A DNA stretch of 64,000 bases, taken from Prauserella aidingensis (lineage in GTDB: Bacteria > Actinomycetota > Actinomycetes > Mycobacteriales > Pseudonocardiaceae). Positions 56,014 to 64,000 of the stretch are shown here, piece by piece. The notes under the pieces are model-generated. The model ran no database searches and had not been told where the DNA came from. It saw only the letters and a program-made list of their open reading frames with translations. The DNA lies in assembly GCF_024171865.1 (NCBI RefSeq), contig NZ_JAMTCN010000007.1, positions 62,001 through 126,000 on the forward strand, written 5' to 3'. Each line of letters opens with the position of its first letter. The first letter of the stretch is position 1. A program made the translations under genes and the position numbers.

Positions 56014-58875
56014 ATGACAGAAACGGTCGGAGCCGGCGCCGAGACCTCGAAGACGTCGAAGAAGCGGTCCGGCGGCGGCGGTGGCGCACGGAAGGGCCTG
56101 CGGGTCCAGCGTGTGTTCACGACCGAGGGGGTGCACCCGTACGACGAGGTCACATGGGAGAAGCGTGACGTCGTCATGACCAACTGGCGCGACGGGACGG
56201 TGAACTTCGAACAGCGCGGTGTCGAGTTTCCCGAGGCCTGGTCGATCAACGCCACGAACATCGTCACCAGCAAGTACTTCCGGGGTGCCGTCGGCAGCCC
56301 GGAGCGGGAGAGCAGCCTCAAGCAGCTGATCGACCGCGTCGTGAAGACCTACGTCGCGTCGGGTACCGAGCACGGCTACTTCGCCTCGCCCGCCGACGCG
56401 GAGGTCTTCGAACACGAACTCACCTGGATGCTGCTCCACCAGGTGTTCAGCTTCAACTCGCCGGTCTGGTTCAACGTCGGCACAACGTCGAAGCAGCAGG
56501 TCTCGGCGTGCTTCATCCTGTCGGTCGACGACACGATGGAGTCGATCCTCGACTGGTACAAGGAGGAAGGCCGCATCTTCAAGGGCGGCTCCGGTGCCGG
56601 TCTGAACCTGTCGCGGATCCGTTCCTCGAAGGAACTCCTCTCCTCCGGCGGCACGGCGTCCGGTCCGGTGTCGTTCATGCGCGGCGCCGACGCCTCGGCG
56701 GGCACGATCAAGTCCGGCGGTGCGACGCGTCGCGCGGCGAAGATGGTCGTGCTCGACGTCGACCACCCCGACGTCGAGGAGTTCATCGAGACCAAGGCCA
56801 AGGAGGAGCACAAGATCCGGGTGCTCCGCGACGGCGGTTTCGACATGGACCTGGGCGGCAGCGACATCGCGTCGGTGCAGTACCAGAACGCCAACAACTC
56901 GGTGCGCGTGTCCGACGAGTTCATGCGCGCGGTGGAGTCCGACGACACGTTCGGCCTGCGGGCCCGCACCACCGGCGAGGTCGTCGACCGGACGGACGCG
57001 AAGCCGCTGTTCCGCAAGATGGCGCAGGCCGCGTGGGAGTGCGCCGACCCCGGTCTGCAGTACGACGACACCATCAACGACTGGCACACGTGCCCCGAGT
57101 CCGGCCGGATCACCGCGTCCAACCCGTGCTCGGAGTACATGCACCTCGACAACTCGAGCTGCAACCTGGCGTCGCTGAACCTGCTGAAGTTCCTGTCCGA
57201 CGACGGCTCGTTCGACGCTCCGTTGTTCGCGAAGGCGGTCGAGCTGGTCATCACCGCGATGGACATCTCGATCTGCTTCGCCGACTTCCCGACCGAGGCA
57301 ATCGGCGACACCACCAGGAAGTTCCGCCAGCTGGGGATCGGCTACGCCAACCTGGGCGCGCTGCTCATGGCGACCGGCCACGCCTACGACTCCGACGGCG
57401 GCCGTGCACTCGCGGCGTCGATCACGTCGCTGATGACCGCGGTGTCGTACCGCCGCTCCGCCGAGATGGCCGGCGTCGTCGGGCCCTACGAGGGCTACGC
57501 GCGTAACGCCGAGGGGCACCAGCGGGTCATGCGCAAGCACGCCGCGGCGAACGAGCTCGTGCGGACGCTGCACAGCAACGACGCGAACGTGCGGGCGCTC
57601 GCCACGGACGAGTGGAAGCGCGGTATCGAGATCGGTGAGCGCTCCGGCTGGCGCAACGCGCAGGCCAGCGTGCTCGCGCCCACGGGCACGATCGGGTTCA
57701 TGATGGACTGCGACACGACGGGCATCGAGCCGGACTTCTCGCTGGTGAAGTTCAAGAAGCTCGTCGGCGGCGGGTCGATGCAGATCGTCAACAACGCGGT
57801 GCCGCGCGCACTCCGTGCCCTGGGATACCAGGAGGAGCAGGTCGAGGCGATCGTCGACTACATCGCACAGCACGGCCACGTCATCGATGCGCCGGGCCTG
57901 CGGAGCGAGCACTACGAGGTGTTCGACTGCGCGGTCGGCGAGCGGTCCATCGCCCCGATGGGTCACGTGCGGATGATGGCTGCGGTGCAGCCGTTCATCT
58001 CGGGTGCGATCTCGAAGACCGTCAACATGCCGGAGTCGGCGACCGTCGACGAGGTGGCCGAGATCTACTTCGAAGGCTGGAAGCTCGGCCTGAAGGCACT
58101 AGCGATCTACCGTGACAACTGCAAGGTCGGCCAGCCGCTGTCCACGGGCAAGCAGGAGAAGGGCGAGGCCGAGCCGGAGAAGGTGGTCGAGTACCGCCCG
58201 GTGCGCAAGCGCCTGCCGAAGAAGCGGCCGAGTCAGACCGTGTCGTTCACCGTCGCCGGCGCCGAGGGCTACCTGACGGCGGGTTCCTACCCGGACGACG
58301 GGCTCGGCGAGATCTTCGTCAAGCTCGGCAAGCAGGGTTCGACGCTCGCCGGCGTGATGGACGCGTTCTCGATGTCGATCTCGGTGGGTCTGCAGTACGG
58401 CATCCCGCTCGAGTTCTACGTGCAGAAGTTCCAGAACCTGCGCTTCGAGCCCGCGGGCATGACCGACGACCCGGACGTGCGTATGGCGACGAGCGTGCTC
58501 GACTACCTGTTCCGCAGGCTCGCGCTCGACTACCTGCCGTACGACAAGCGTGCACAGCTCGGCATCTTCACCGCCGACGAGCGCGCGGCCCAGGTGGAAG
58601 CCGACTACAACGGCGGCGGCTCCTCCGAGGGCGAGGGTGTCGACCTGGAAACGCTGCGGAGCACCGTGGACTCCACTGGTACCCAGGTGGCCGAGCAGTC
58701 GGCCGACGACGGAAGCGAATCCGGGGACCAGGCGCACACGACCACCGAGCTGGTGGAACTGCAGCTCGGCAAGGCCGCGGACGCCCCGTTGTGTATGACC
58801 TGCGGGACGAAGATGCGCCCCGCCGGTTCGTGCTACGCCTGCGAAGGCTGTGGCGCCACGTCGGGCTGCAGCTGA
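56014..58875 (+). CDS. nrdJ: Vitamin B12-dependent ribonucleotide reductase (class II)
   Basis: 953 residues. Makes deoxyribonucleotides using adenosylcobalamin as radical source, with or without oxygen. Features: KGGSGAGLNLSRIRSS, the catalytic region SNPCSEYMHLDNSSCNLASLNL, LAPTGTIGFMMDCDTTGIEPDF, and the C-terminal redox Cys-rich tail CMTCGTKMRPAGSCYACEGC. ATG 56014 has GGGAG upstream and follows nrdR by 79 bp. No cobalamin riboswitch is seen in that gap. An 18-bp-stem terminator follows. Confidence 0.96.
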   Translation: MTETVGAGAETSKTSKKRSGGGGGARKGLRVQRVFTTEGVHPYDEVTWEKRDVVMTNWRDGTVNFEQRGVEFPEAWSINATNIVTSKYFRGAVGSPERESSLKQLIDRVVKTYVASGTEHGYFASPADAEVFEHELTWMLLHQVFSFNSPVWFNVGTTSKQQVSACFILSVDDTMESILDWYKEEGRIFKGGSGAGLNLSRIRSSKELLSSGGTASGPVSFMRGADASAGTIKSGGATRRAAKMVVLDVDHPDVEEFIETKAKEEHKIRVLRDGGFDMDLGGSDIASVQYQNANNSVRVSDEFMRAVESDDTFGLRARTTGEVVDRTDAKPLFRKMAQAAWECADPGLQYDDTINDWHTCPESGRITASNPCSEYMHLDNSSCNLASLNLLKFLSDDGSFDAPLFAKAVELVITAMDISICFADFPTEAIGDTTRKFRQLGIGYANLGALLMATGHAYDSDGGRALAASITSLMTAVSYRRSAEMAGVVGPYEGYARNAEGHQRVMRKHAAANELVRTLHSNDANVRALATDEWKRGIEIGERSGWRNAQASVLAPTGTIGFMMDCDTTGIEPDFSLVKFKKLVGGGSMQIVNNAVPRALRALGYQEEQVEAIVDYIAQHGHVIDAPGLRSEHYEVFDCAVGERSIAPMGHVRMMAAVQPFISGAISKTVNMPESATVDEVAEIYFEGWKLGLKALAIYRDNCKVGQPLSTGKQEKGEAEPEKVVEYRPVRKRLPKKRPSQTVSFTVAGAEGYLTAGSYPDDGLGEIFVKLGKQGSTLAGVMDAFSMSISVGLQYGIPLEFYVQKFQNLRFEPAGMTDDPDVRMATSVLDYLFRRLALDYLPYDKRAQLGIFTADERAAQVEADYNGGGSSEGEGVDLETLRSTVDSTGTQVAEQSADDGSESGDQAHTTTELVELQLGKAADAPLCMTCGTKMRPAGSCYACEGCGATSGCS

Positions 58876-59273
58876 CCCGAAGGTTGTGACCGGCGTCCGG
58901 TGACCGTCCACACGGCCGGTTCGCACCGGTGGTGACGAGGACCGGTCATGACGAGGACCGGTGACGACGAGTGCCGGGAAGGACGAGGGCCGGGGATCAC
59001 ATCGATCCCCGGCCCTCGTCCGTGCGCGCCGGGACCCCCAGGTCTCCGCGTCACCCGACTGCGCAGTGTCCGAAATGGCGCGATGTGCGATATTTGCGCC
59101 TGTCCAGTTCACTGCGTAAGGAACTTTCGGCCGTAGGTGTCTACCTGTGGGTGCTTTTAGCGTGAACGCGGTCGTCGCAGCGGCGGGCCGACTCCGCGGA
59201 GTGGTCGTCCGGTGCACGACCGGAGCACGTCACTTCACCTGCTCGTAGGACAACCACCTATGGAAGGGACGGC
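58876..59273. other. Intergenic region after nrdJ
   Basis: 398 bp. It holds a 16-bp tandem duplication (TGACGAGGACCGGTCA at 58934-58949, next unit 58950-58965, one mismatch), the strong nrdJ terminator (58981-59021), and an AT-richer stretch (about 59085-59165) that probably carries the promoter of the secreted protein gene at 59274. No gene is seen. Confidence 0.5.
58981..59021. terminator. Strong terminator after nrdJ
   Basis: An 18-bp perfect stem (58981-58998 with 59004-59021; core GAGGGCCGGGGATC) closes a five-base loop ACATC. It is the most stable hairpin noticed in the window and is effective in either direction. Confidence 0.8.
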
Positions 59274-59852
59274 ATGACGACCTTGAGGACAGGAATGCTG
59301 ACCGGCCTCGCCGTGTCGGCGCTGACACTGGGAATCGCGGCACCCGCGGCGGCGGACGAGGGCTACGACGCGCTGCTGCGGCCGGGCGGACACGTTCCGG
59401 CCGCCGAGGCTCCCGTGCAGATCGAGTGCGAGGTACCCGCGGAGGCCGACGACGACGTTCTCGTGATCATCGAGAACGTCCTCGACGACCAGAACGCCGG
59501 CGAGAAGGTGCGGCTGGCCACGTACGAGGCCGCGTGGGTCGAGTCGCACGCCAACGATCTCGACTGTGGCCACGCCTCGTCGATCGGTGTGTTCCAGCAG
59601 CGGCCCGACTACGGCTGGGTCAATGCCGGGGACCCGGAGCTCGCGACGTACGACTTCCTGCACGGCAACCCGTCGGACGGCACGGCGGGTGCGATCGAGA
59701 TCGACGCGGCGAATCCCGACTTCACCGCGGGCCAGGTCGCCCAGTCCGTGCAGCGTTCGGCCTACCCCGACCGGTACGACGAGGCCGAACCCATCGCGCT
59801 CGAGCTGCAGGCCCGGGCGCAGGAGCTGGACCCGGACCCGGCGGACGCCTGA
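59274..59852 (+). CDS. Secreted lysozyme/transglycosylase-like protein
   Basis: 192 residues. Signal peptide MLTGLAVSALTLGIAAPAAA, a spacer with a cysteine (IECEVPAE), then a compact domain with ATYEAAWVESHANDLDCG, SSIGVFQQRPDYGW and DPELATYDFLHG. The E-x-x-x-N and S-x-G-x-F-Q-Q-R-P pattern occurs in actinobacterial soluble lytic transglycosylase-like domains, the Glu of VESH being the candidate acid. Cell-wall hydrolysis is therefore likely. The two cysteines could form a disulfide. Confidence 0.75.
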   Translation: MTTLRTGMLTGLAVSALTLGIAAPAAADEGYDALLRPGGHVPAAEAPVQIECEVPAEADDDVLVIIENVLDDQNAGEKVRLATYEAAWVESHANDLDCGHASSIGVFQQRPDYGWVNAGDPELATYDFLHGNPSDGTAGAIEIDAANPDFTAGQVAQSVQRSAYPDRYDEAEPIALELQARAQELDPDPADA

Positions 59853-59910
59853 CGCGGGACGCGGTGCGGTCGCCGACCGCACCGGGCGGACCGGTTGTCA
59901 CCACCACGGT

Positions 59911-59944
59911 GAGGGGCCGGAGACCGACGATTCTCCGGCCCCTC
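59911..59944. terminator. Bidirectional terminator
   Basis: GAGGGGCCGGAGA (59911-59923) pairs perfectly over 13 bp with TCTCCGGCCCCTC (59932-59944). It lies between the convergent secreted-protein and prolyl-oligopeptidase genes. Confidence 0.75.
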
Positions 59945-60012
59945 GTCCGTCTCCGGTCCCTCGCGCGGCGGAACGGCTCGTCTCGCGCGACGAGCCGTCC
60001 CGCGCCCCGGTG

Positions 60013-62046
60013 TTACCCGCCGAGTCGCTCCCACAGGAACTCGTAGGCCAGCGCGGTCTTGAACGCCAGCTGGGCGTTGTCGGCCGCGCCGCCGTGGCCA
60101 CCTTCGATGTTCTCGTAGTACCGCACGTTCTCGGGCGCATAACCGGATTCGAGCAGCCGTGCCACCATCTTGCGCGCGTGGCCGGGATGGACGCGGTCGT
60201 CGCGGGTCGACGTGAGCATCAGCAGTGGTGGGTAGGACTGTCCACTGCGGACGTTCTGGTACGGCGAGTAGGCCCCGATGTAGTCCCACTGCTCGGGGTC
60301 GTCGGGGTCGCCGTACTCGGCCATCCACGAAGCGCCCGCCAGCAACAGGTGGTAACGCCGCATGTCGAGCAGCGGCACCTGGCACACGATCGCGCCGAAC
60401 AGCTCCGGGCAGCGCGTGAGCATGACCCCCATGAGGAGCCCGCCGTTGCTCCCGCCCTGGATGCCGAGCCGCTGCCGGGTGGCGATGCCGCGCTCGGTCA
60501 GATCCCGTGCCACAGCGGCGAAATCCTCGTAGACGCGGTGCCGGTGCTGCTTGATCGCCTGGTTGTGCCAGTCCGGGCCGTACTCGCCACCGCCGCGGAT
60601 GTTGGCGAGTACGTACGTGCCGCCGCGCGCGAGCCAGCCCCGGCCGACGACACCGCTGTAGTACGGCGTCTGCGAGACCTCGAACCCGCCGTAACCGCCG
60701 AGCAACGTGGGTCCGGGCTCCGCCCCCTCGTGGCGCACCACGAAGTACGGGATTCTCGTGCCGTCGTCGGAGGTGGCGAAGAACTGCTCGGTCGTCAGCC
60801 CGGTGGCGTCGAACCGCGCCGGCGCCTGCTTGAGCGTCTCGTACTCCCCGCCGACGACGCCGTGGAGCAGTGACGACGGCTGGGTGAATCCGGTGACCTC
60901 CAGCAGGATCTCGTCGTCGGCGTCCGGCTCGGTGTCGACGAGGTCGACGCTGCCGACGTCCGGCAGGCCGGCGAGCGGCTCGTCGTGCCAGCCGTCCTCG
61001 GCAGGGGTGAGCACCCGCAACCGGGTCGTCACGTCGCTGAGGGTGCCGACGACGAGATGGCTGCGGGTCCAGGCGTAGTAGTCGAGGGAGGTGTGGGCGT
61101 CCGGGGTGAACAGGGCCGTCATGGTGGTGTCCCCGGCGAGGAAGTCGTCGAGGCGGGCCGCCAGGAGCGCACCCGCGGGGTGCTCGCCCCACGGACTGCG
61201 TGTGCGCACCAGCAGCCACTCCCGATGCAGCGAGGCCACGGCGTCGTCGGGGACGTCGACCCGCACGAGGCCGTCGCCGGTGCGCAGGTACAGCTCGCTG
61301 CGGTAGAACTCGATGCTCCGGCGGACCAGGTCGCGCTCCCAGCCCTCGGTCGGGTCGTGGAACCCCCGGACCGCGACGTCGTCGGGCTTGCCCTCGAAAA
61401 CCGTCTCGGCGTCCTCGAGAGGGGTGCCGCGGCGCCAGCGTTTCACCACGCGCGGGTACCCCGACGTGGTGAGCGATCCTTCGCCGAAGTCCGTACCCAC
61501 GTAGACGGTGTCGGCGTCGATCCAGCTGACGGAGCTCTTCGCCTCGGGCAGGTGGAAGCCGCCGGTGACGAACTCGCGGCGCTCCAGGTCGAACTCGCGC
61601 ACGACCGCGGCGTCCGCCCCACCCCGTGACAGCTCCACGAGGCAGCGGTCCAGCGACGGCCGCAGCACCGTCGCGCCCTGCCACACCCAGTTCTCGTTCT
61701 CCGCCTCGGCCAGCGCGTCGACGTCGATGAGCACGTCCCAGTCGGGATCGGTCGTGCGGTACTCGTCGAGGGTCGTGCGGCGCCACAGTCCTCGCGGGTG
61801 CTGGGCGTCGCGCCAGAAGTTGTAGAGGAACTCGCCCCGGCGCACGACGTACGGGATGCGGTCGTCGGCGTCGAGCACCTCGCGCAGTTCCTGCTGCAGG
61901 GTCGCGAAGCGGGCACGGCCGGTGTACGCGGCGGTCGTCTCGTCGTTGCGGGCGCGCACCCAGTCGAGGGCGCGCCCACCGGTCACGTCCTCGAGCCAGA
62001 GGTACGGATCGTCGGGGGTCGTGGCGGGGTCGGGCACGTCGGTCAT
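60013..62046 (-). CDS. Prolyl oligopeptidase family serine peptidase (S9A)
   Basis: 677 residues, no signal peptide, so cytosolic. N-terminal DPYLWLEDVTGGRALDWVRARN begins the propeller; the C-terminal hydrolase domain has RGGGEYGPDWHNQAIKQHR, nucleophile elbow GIQGGSNGGLLMGV (Ser), TRDDRVHPGHARKM (Asp) and EGGHGGAAD (His). Cleaves short peptides after proline. It is of the bacterial POP-like group often annotated as prolyl endopeptidase in actinomycetes. Confidence 0.93.
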   Translation of the reverse strand: MTDVPDPATTPDDPYLWLEDVTGGRALDWVRARNDETTAAYTGRARFATLQQELREVLDADDRIPYVVRRGEFLYNFWRDAQHPRGLWRRTTLDEYRTTDPDWDVLIDVDALAEAENENWVWQGATVLRPSLDRCLVELSRGGADAAVVREFDLERREFVTGGFHLPEAKSSVSWIDADTVYVGTDFGEGSLTTSGYPRVVKRWRRGTPLEDAETVFEGKPDDVAVRGFHDPTEGWERDLVRRSIEFYRSELYLRTGDGLVRVDVPDDAVASLHREWLLVRTRSPWGEHPAGALLAARLDDFLAGDTTMTALFTPDAHTSLDYYAWTRSHLVVGTLSDVTTRLRVLTPAEDGWHDEPLAGLPDVGSVDLVDTEPDADDEILLEVTGFTQPSSLLHGVVGGEYETLKQAPARFDATGLTTEQFFATSDDGTRIPYFVVRHEGAEPGPTLLGGYGGFEVSQTPYYSGVVGRGWLARGGTYVLANIRGGGEYGPDWHNQAIKQHRHRVYEDFAAVARDLTERGIATRQRLGIQGGSNGGLLMGVMLTRCPELFGAIVCQVPLLDMRRYHLLLAGASWMAEYGDPDDPEQWDYIGAYSPYQNVRSGQSYPPLLMLTSTRDDRVHPGHARKMVARLLESGYAPENVRYYENIEGGHGGAADNAQLAFKTALAYEFLWERLGG

Positions 62047-62074
62047 GAGCCCAGTCTGCCAGCAGAGGTGGAGC

Positions 62075-63001
62075 TCAACCGCCGCCGAGGGCGCGGGCCA
62101 GGGCGCGTGCGCCGGCCGTCACCGCGTCCCGTGCCGTGGCGAAATCGGTGTCGCCCGGCATGACGACGGGCAGTGCGACGACGAACCGGCCACCGTCGCC
62201 CACGACGCCGGTCGTGTTGAGCACCACGTCGTCACCGACCGGCATCCAGCCCTGTTTCACCGCCACGGTGCGGTCGCCGAACGCCGCGGGCAGCCCGAAC
62301 CGCTGGTCGAAGCCGTCGGCGGCGGTCGCGTCGAAGTCGCCGAGGCTGCCGAGTACCGCGTCGCGCGCAGGCCGGGGCAGGTCGTGCTGCAGGTACGCGT
62401 AGGTGCGCACGATGTCACGGGGGCTCATGCGGGTGAGTTCCCACTCCTCGGCGTCGGTGGGCGGGGTCGTGGCGTCGAGGCCGACGAGTCGGGCGGTGCG
62501 CTCGACGATCGCGGCGCCGCCGAACTCCTCCCACAGCCTCGTCGCGGCACCGTCGTCGCTGGCCGACAGCATCGCCGTCAGGTCGGCTCCCGTGGTGCCG
62601 CCGGGCGGGCGCCAGTCGTGGGCCCGCAGGACGTCGACGGCGATCAGGAGTTTGACGACGGACGCCGTGTAGAAGGGCTCGTCGGCGCGTGCCCCGACGA
62701 CCGTGGCCCCGGTCCGCCGGTCGTGGACGGCGAGTCCGGTCGTCGAACCCGGTACGACACGGTCGACCGCGTCGACGACCGCCGTGGCCGCCTGCTCGCG
62801 GTCACGCGGCGTGGCCGGAGGTTCGAGCGCGGTGCCGGTCCCGTGACGTCCGGGAGCGGCCGCGGTCACGTTGCCGCGGGTGTCTCCGGGGGTGGACCCG
62901 CCCGTGGCCCCGCCCGTCCCGACGGAGCCGGTGGTGAGCGTGATTCCCGCGGCCAGGACCGCCCCGGCGACGACACCCGCCGCGACGGCGCGATGTCCCA
63001 T
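62075..63001 (-). CDS. Secreted class A beta-lactamase-like serine hydrolase
   Basis: 308 residues. Signal/anchor AVAAGVVAGAVLAAGITLTTGSV, a Gly/Thr-rich linker, then a penicillin-binding fold. SxxK motif is YTASVVKLLIAV, the second motif appears as SASDDGAA (S-D-D in place of SDN) and the third as VKQGWMP (KQG in place of KTG). These departures, and the missing Glu of a typical omega loop, make a peptidase-like or non-lactamase role possible. ATG 62999-63001. Confidence 0.82.
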   Translation of the reverse strand: MGHRAVAAGVVAGAVLAAGITLTTGSVGTGGATGGSTPGDTRGNVTAAAPGRHGTGTALEPPATPRDREQAATAVVDAVDRVVPGSTTGLAVHDRRTGATVVGARADEPFYTASVVKLLIAVDVLRAHDWRPPGGTTGADLTAMLSASDDGAATRLWEEFGGAAIVERTARLVGLDATTPPTDAEEWELTRMSPRDIVRTYAYLQHDLPRPARDAVLGSLGDFDATAADGFDQRFGLPAAFGDRTVAVKQGWMPVGDDVVLNTTGVVGDGGRFVVALPVVMPGDTDFATARDAVTAGARALARALGGG

Positions 63002-63211
63002 GTCTCCATCCGACCACGTCCCGGCGGGTTTCGCCGCGTTGCGAGCCCGGCGATGCGAGGCGACAGCGTTCCCGCCGTCGGTGATTCGCCGCCCGGGAGG
63101 CGAATCCGGGCGATCTTGACAGTCCGGGGCATCGGCGGAAAAGTCGGGCCGCTCGTGTGCGCGGCACCGAGTGCACCGTCCCTGTCCCCACGAACCGATC
63201 GAGGTGTTTCC

Positions 63212-64000
63212 GTGTCGAGAGCCAGGTGGAGATCCGCACGACTGTTCGCCCCGTTGCTGACGGCCGTCATCGCGTTGCCGTTGTCCGCCCCCGCAGCGGC
63301 CGCCGAGGCCGCGGGGCCCCCGCAACGTCCCGTGTTCACGGGAGGGGAGGCGCAGCCGGTGTTCGATCCCGACGACGTCGTACGGGAGAATCTGTGGGTC
63401 CGCGCGCCGGTCGACAGCGACCGCGACGGCGCCGACGACGAGGTGCACGTCCGCGTCGTGCGCCCGGCGGACACCGAGCAGGGGCTGCGCGTGCCGGTGG
63501 TCTACACCGCCAGCCCGTACTTCTCGGGTGGCAACGACGTGCAGAACCACGACGTCGACGTCGAGCTGTACGTACCGCGCGCGGAGATGACGTCCCGGTA
63601 CGAGGACTACCTGCTGTCGCGGGGATTCGCCGTGGTGTACGCCGAATCGCTCGGGAGCGGCGCATCGACCGGCTGTCCGACGACGGGCGGCGAGAACGAG
63701 ACGATCGGCGCGAAGTCGGTGGTGGACTGGCTCAACGGCCGTGCCCCGGCACGCACCGGTGGCGGCGATCCGGTGCGGGCGGACTGGACCACCGGCAGGA
63801 CGGCGATGATGGGCGTGTCCTACAACGGGACTCTGCCGAACGCCGTCGCCGGCACCGGCGTCGAAGGGCTCGAGACGATCGTGCCGATCGCGGCGATCTC
63901 CGAGTGGTACGACTACTACCGTGAGAACGGTGCGGTCGTCGCGCCCGGTGGTTACCAGGGTGAGGACGCCGACGTGCTCGCCGAGTACGTCTACACCCGG
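63212..64000 (+). CDS. Secreted S15-family (CocE/Xaa-Pro) peptidase, 3' end cut
   Basis: 263 visible codons from GTG 63212 (GAGG upstream), open to the window edge. The signal peptide SARLFAPLLTAVIALPLSAPAAAA is followed by the S15 start ENLWVRAPVDSDRDGADDEVHVRVVRP. The nucleophile elbow is MMGVSYNGTLPNAVA (G-x-S-Y-N-G) with YAESLGSGASTGCP before it, typical of Xaa-Pro dipeptidyl-peptidase/CocE hydrolases. The His and Asp of the triad lie beyond the edge. Confidence 0.9.
   Translation, partial: MSRARWRSARLFAPLLTAVIALPLSAPAAAAEAAGPPQRPVFTGGEAQPVFDPDDVVRENLWVRAPVDSDRDGADDEVHVRVVRPADTEQGLRVPVVYTASPYFSGGNDVQNHDVDVELYVPRAEMTSRYEDYLLSRGFAVVYAESLGSGASTGCPTTGGENETIGAKSVVDWLNGRAPARTGGGDPVRADWTTGRTAMMGVSYNGTLPNAVAGTGVEGLETIVPIAAISEWYDYYRENGAVVAPGGYQGEDADVLAEYVYTR

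Noticed and set aside
58934-58965. CRISPR-like repeat after nrdJ
   Set aside because: It is only two adjoining 16-bp units without spacers, so a simple tandem duplication.

Overview
The window is about 64 kb of very GC-rich DNA coding densely on both strands, with many GTG/TTG starts and stop/start overlaps. It looks chromosomal and comes from a high-GC actinomycete, probably of the Pseudonocardiales (Saccharomonospora/Amycolatopsis-like; this is inferred from gene content, not from a search). Support includes a mycothiol-type nitroreductase homologue, an F420-type (LLM) oxidoreductase, paired clpP1/clpP2, an actinobacterial-type LexA with its SOS boxes, and class II RNR with NrdR. From memory, two blocks follow Mycobacterium tuberculosis gene order: pepN / Rv2466c-like / rpiB / nei / tig-clpP1-clpP2-clpX / valS (Rv2467 down to Rv2448c) and hflX / lexA / chiZ-like / nrdR (around Rv2718c-Rv2725c).

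Layout. 1-2716: pepN (cut by the left edge) divergent from a DsbA-fold mycothiol-dependent nitroreductase homologue. 2717-9335: an accessory block set into the otherwise conserved pepN-rpiB order. It starts with a 1.4-kb cassette of one unknown gene and one frameshifted HD-domain gene, bounded by two 71-bp hairpin repeats differing at one base. Then come eutBC (ethanolamine ammonia-lyase), a fatty-acid desaturase, an MBL-fold hydrolase and a ComB-like phosphatase. 9336-14516: rpiB-nei, a Gly/Asp-tailed membrane protein, a secreted NlpC/P60 hydrolase, an LLM oxidoreductase plus NTF2-like pair behind a KstR-like operator, and a GNAT enzyme. 14612-14831: divergent tRNA-Gly(TCC) and tRNA-Pro(TGG), each followed by a hairpin terminator. 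15007-22487 (minus strand): a class V aminotransferase, then two sodium:solute symporter modules. One is DUF485 plus an ActP-like symporter; the other is a fully overlapped operon of LytS-type kinase, LytTR regulator, small membrane protein and symporter.

22877-29259: DUF3040 protein, tig, clpP1P2, clpX, a small membrane protein and a MEDS/HATPase signalling protein. Hairpin terminators separate tig/clpP1 and clpP2/clpX. 29264-38820: Tat-type esterase and fdhD, divergent from an OFA-type transporter with its 51-residue partner; a secreted M14 peptidase; a bacterial GPP34 (GOLPH3-like) protein; and valS with an in-frame palindromic insert. 38920-39927: SGNH hydrolase.

40073-49755 is the most interesting accessory region: two head-to-head operons. 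One (minus) has an amino-acid-type binding protein, a fused permease-ATPase, a ureohydrolase, an unknown protein, a LysR regulator and a 5'-shortened DUF1989 gene. The other (plus) has a 4-hydroxyphenylacetate-3-hydroxylase-family flavoprotein, a Rid protein, a DUF1028 protein and an M20 amidohydrolase. Together they look like an uncharacterised import-and-degradation system for a small nitrogenous (guanidino/amide-type) compound.

50331-59852: hflX, an exported propeller-like protein, lexA divergent from an SOS-controlled LysM membrane protein (ChiZ/DivS-like), nrdR-nrdJ behind candidate NrdR boxes and a cluster of DnaA boxes, and a small secreted lysozyme-like protein. 60013-64000: an S9 prolyl oligopeptidase, a class A beta-lactamase-like serine hydrolase, and the start of a secreted S15 (CocE-type) peptidase cut by the right edge. 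No CRISPR array, rRNA, IS transposase or prophage gene was seen.
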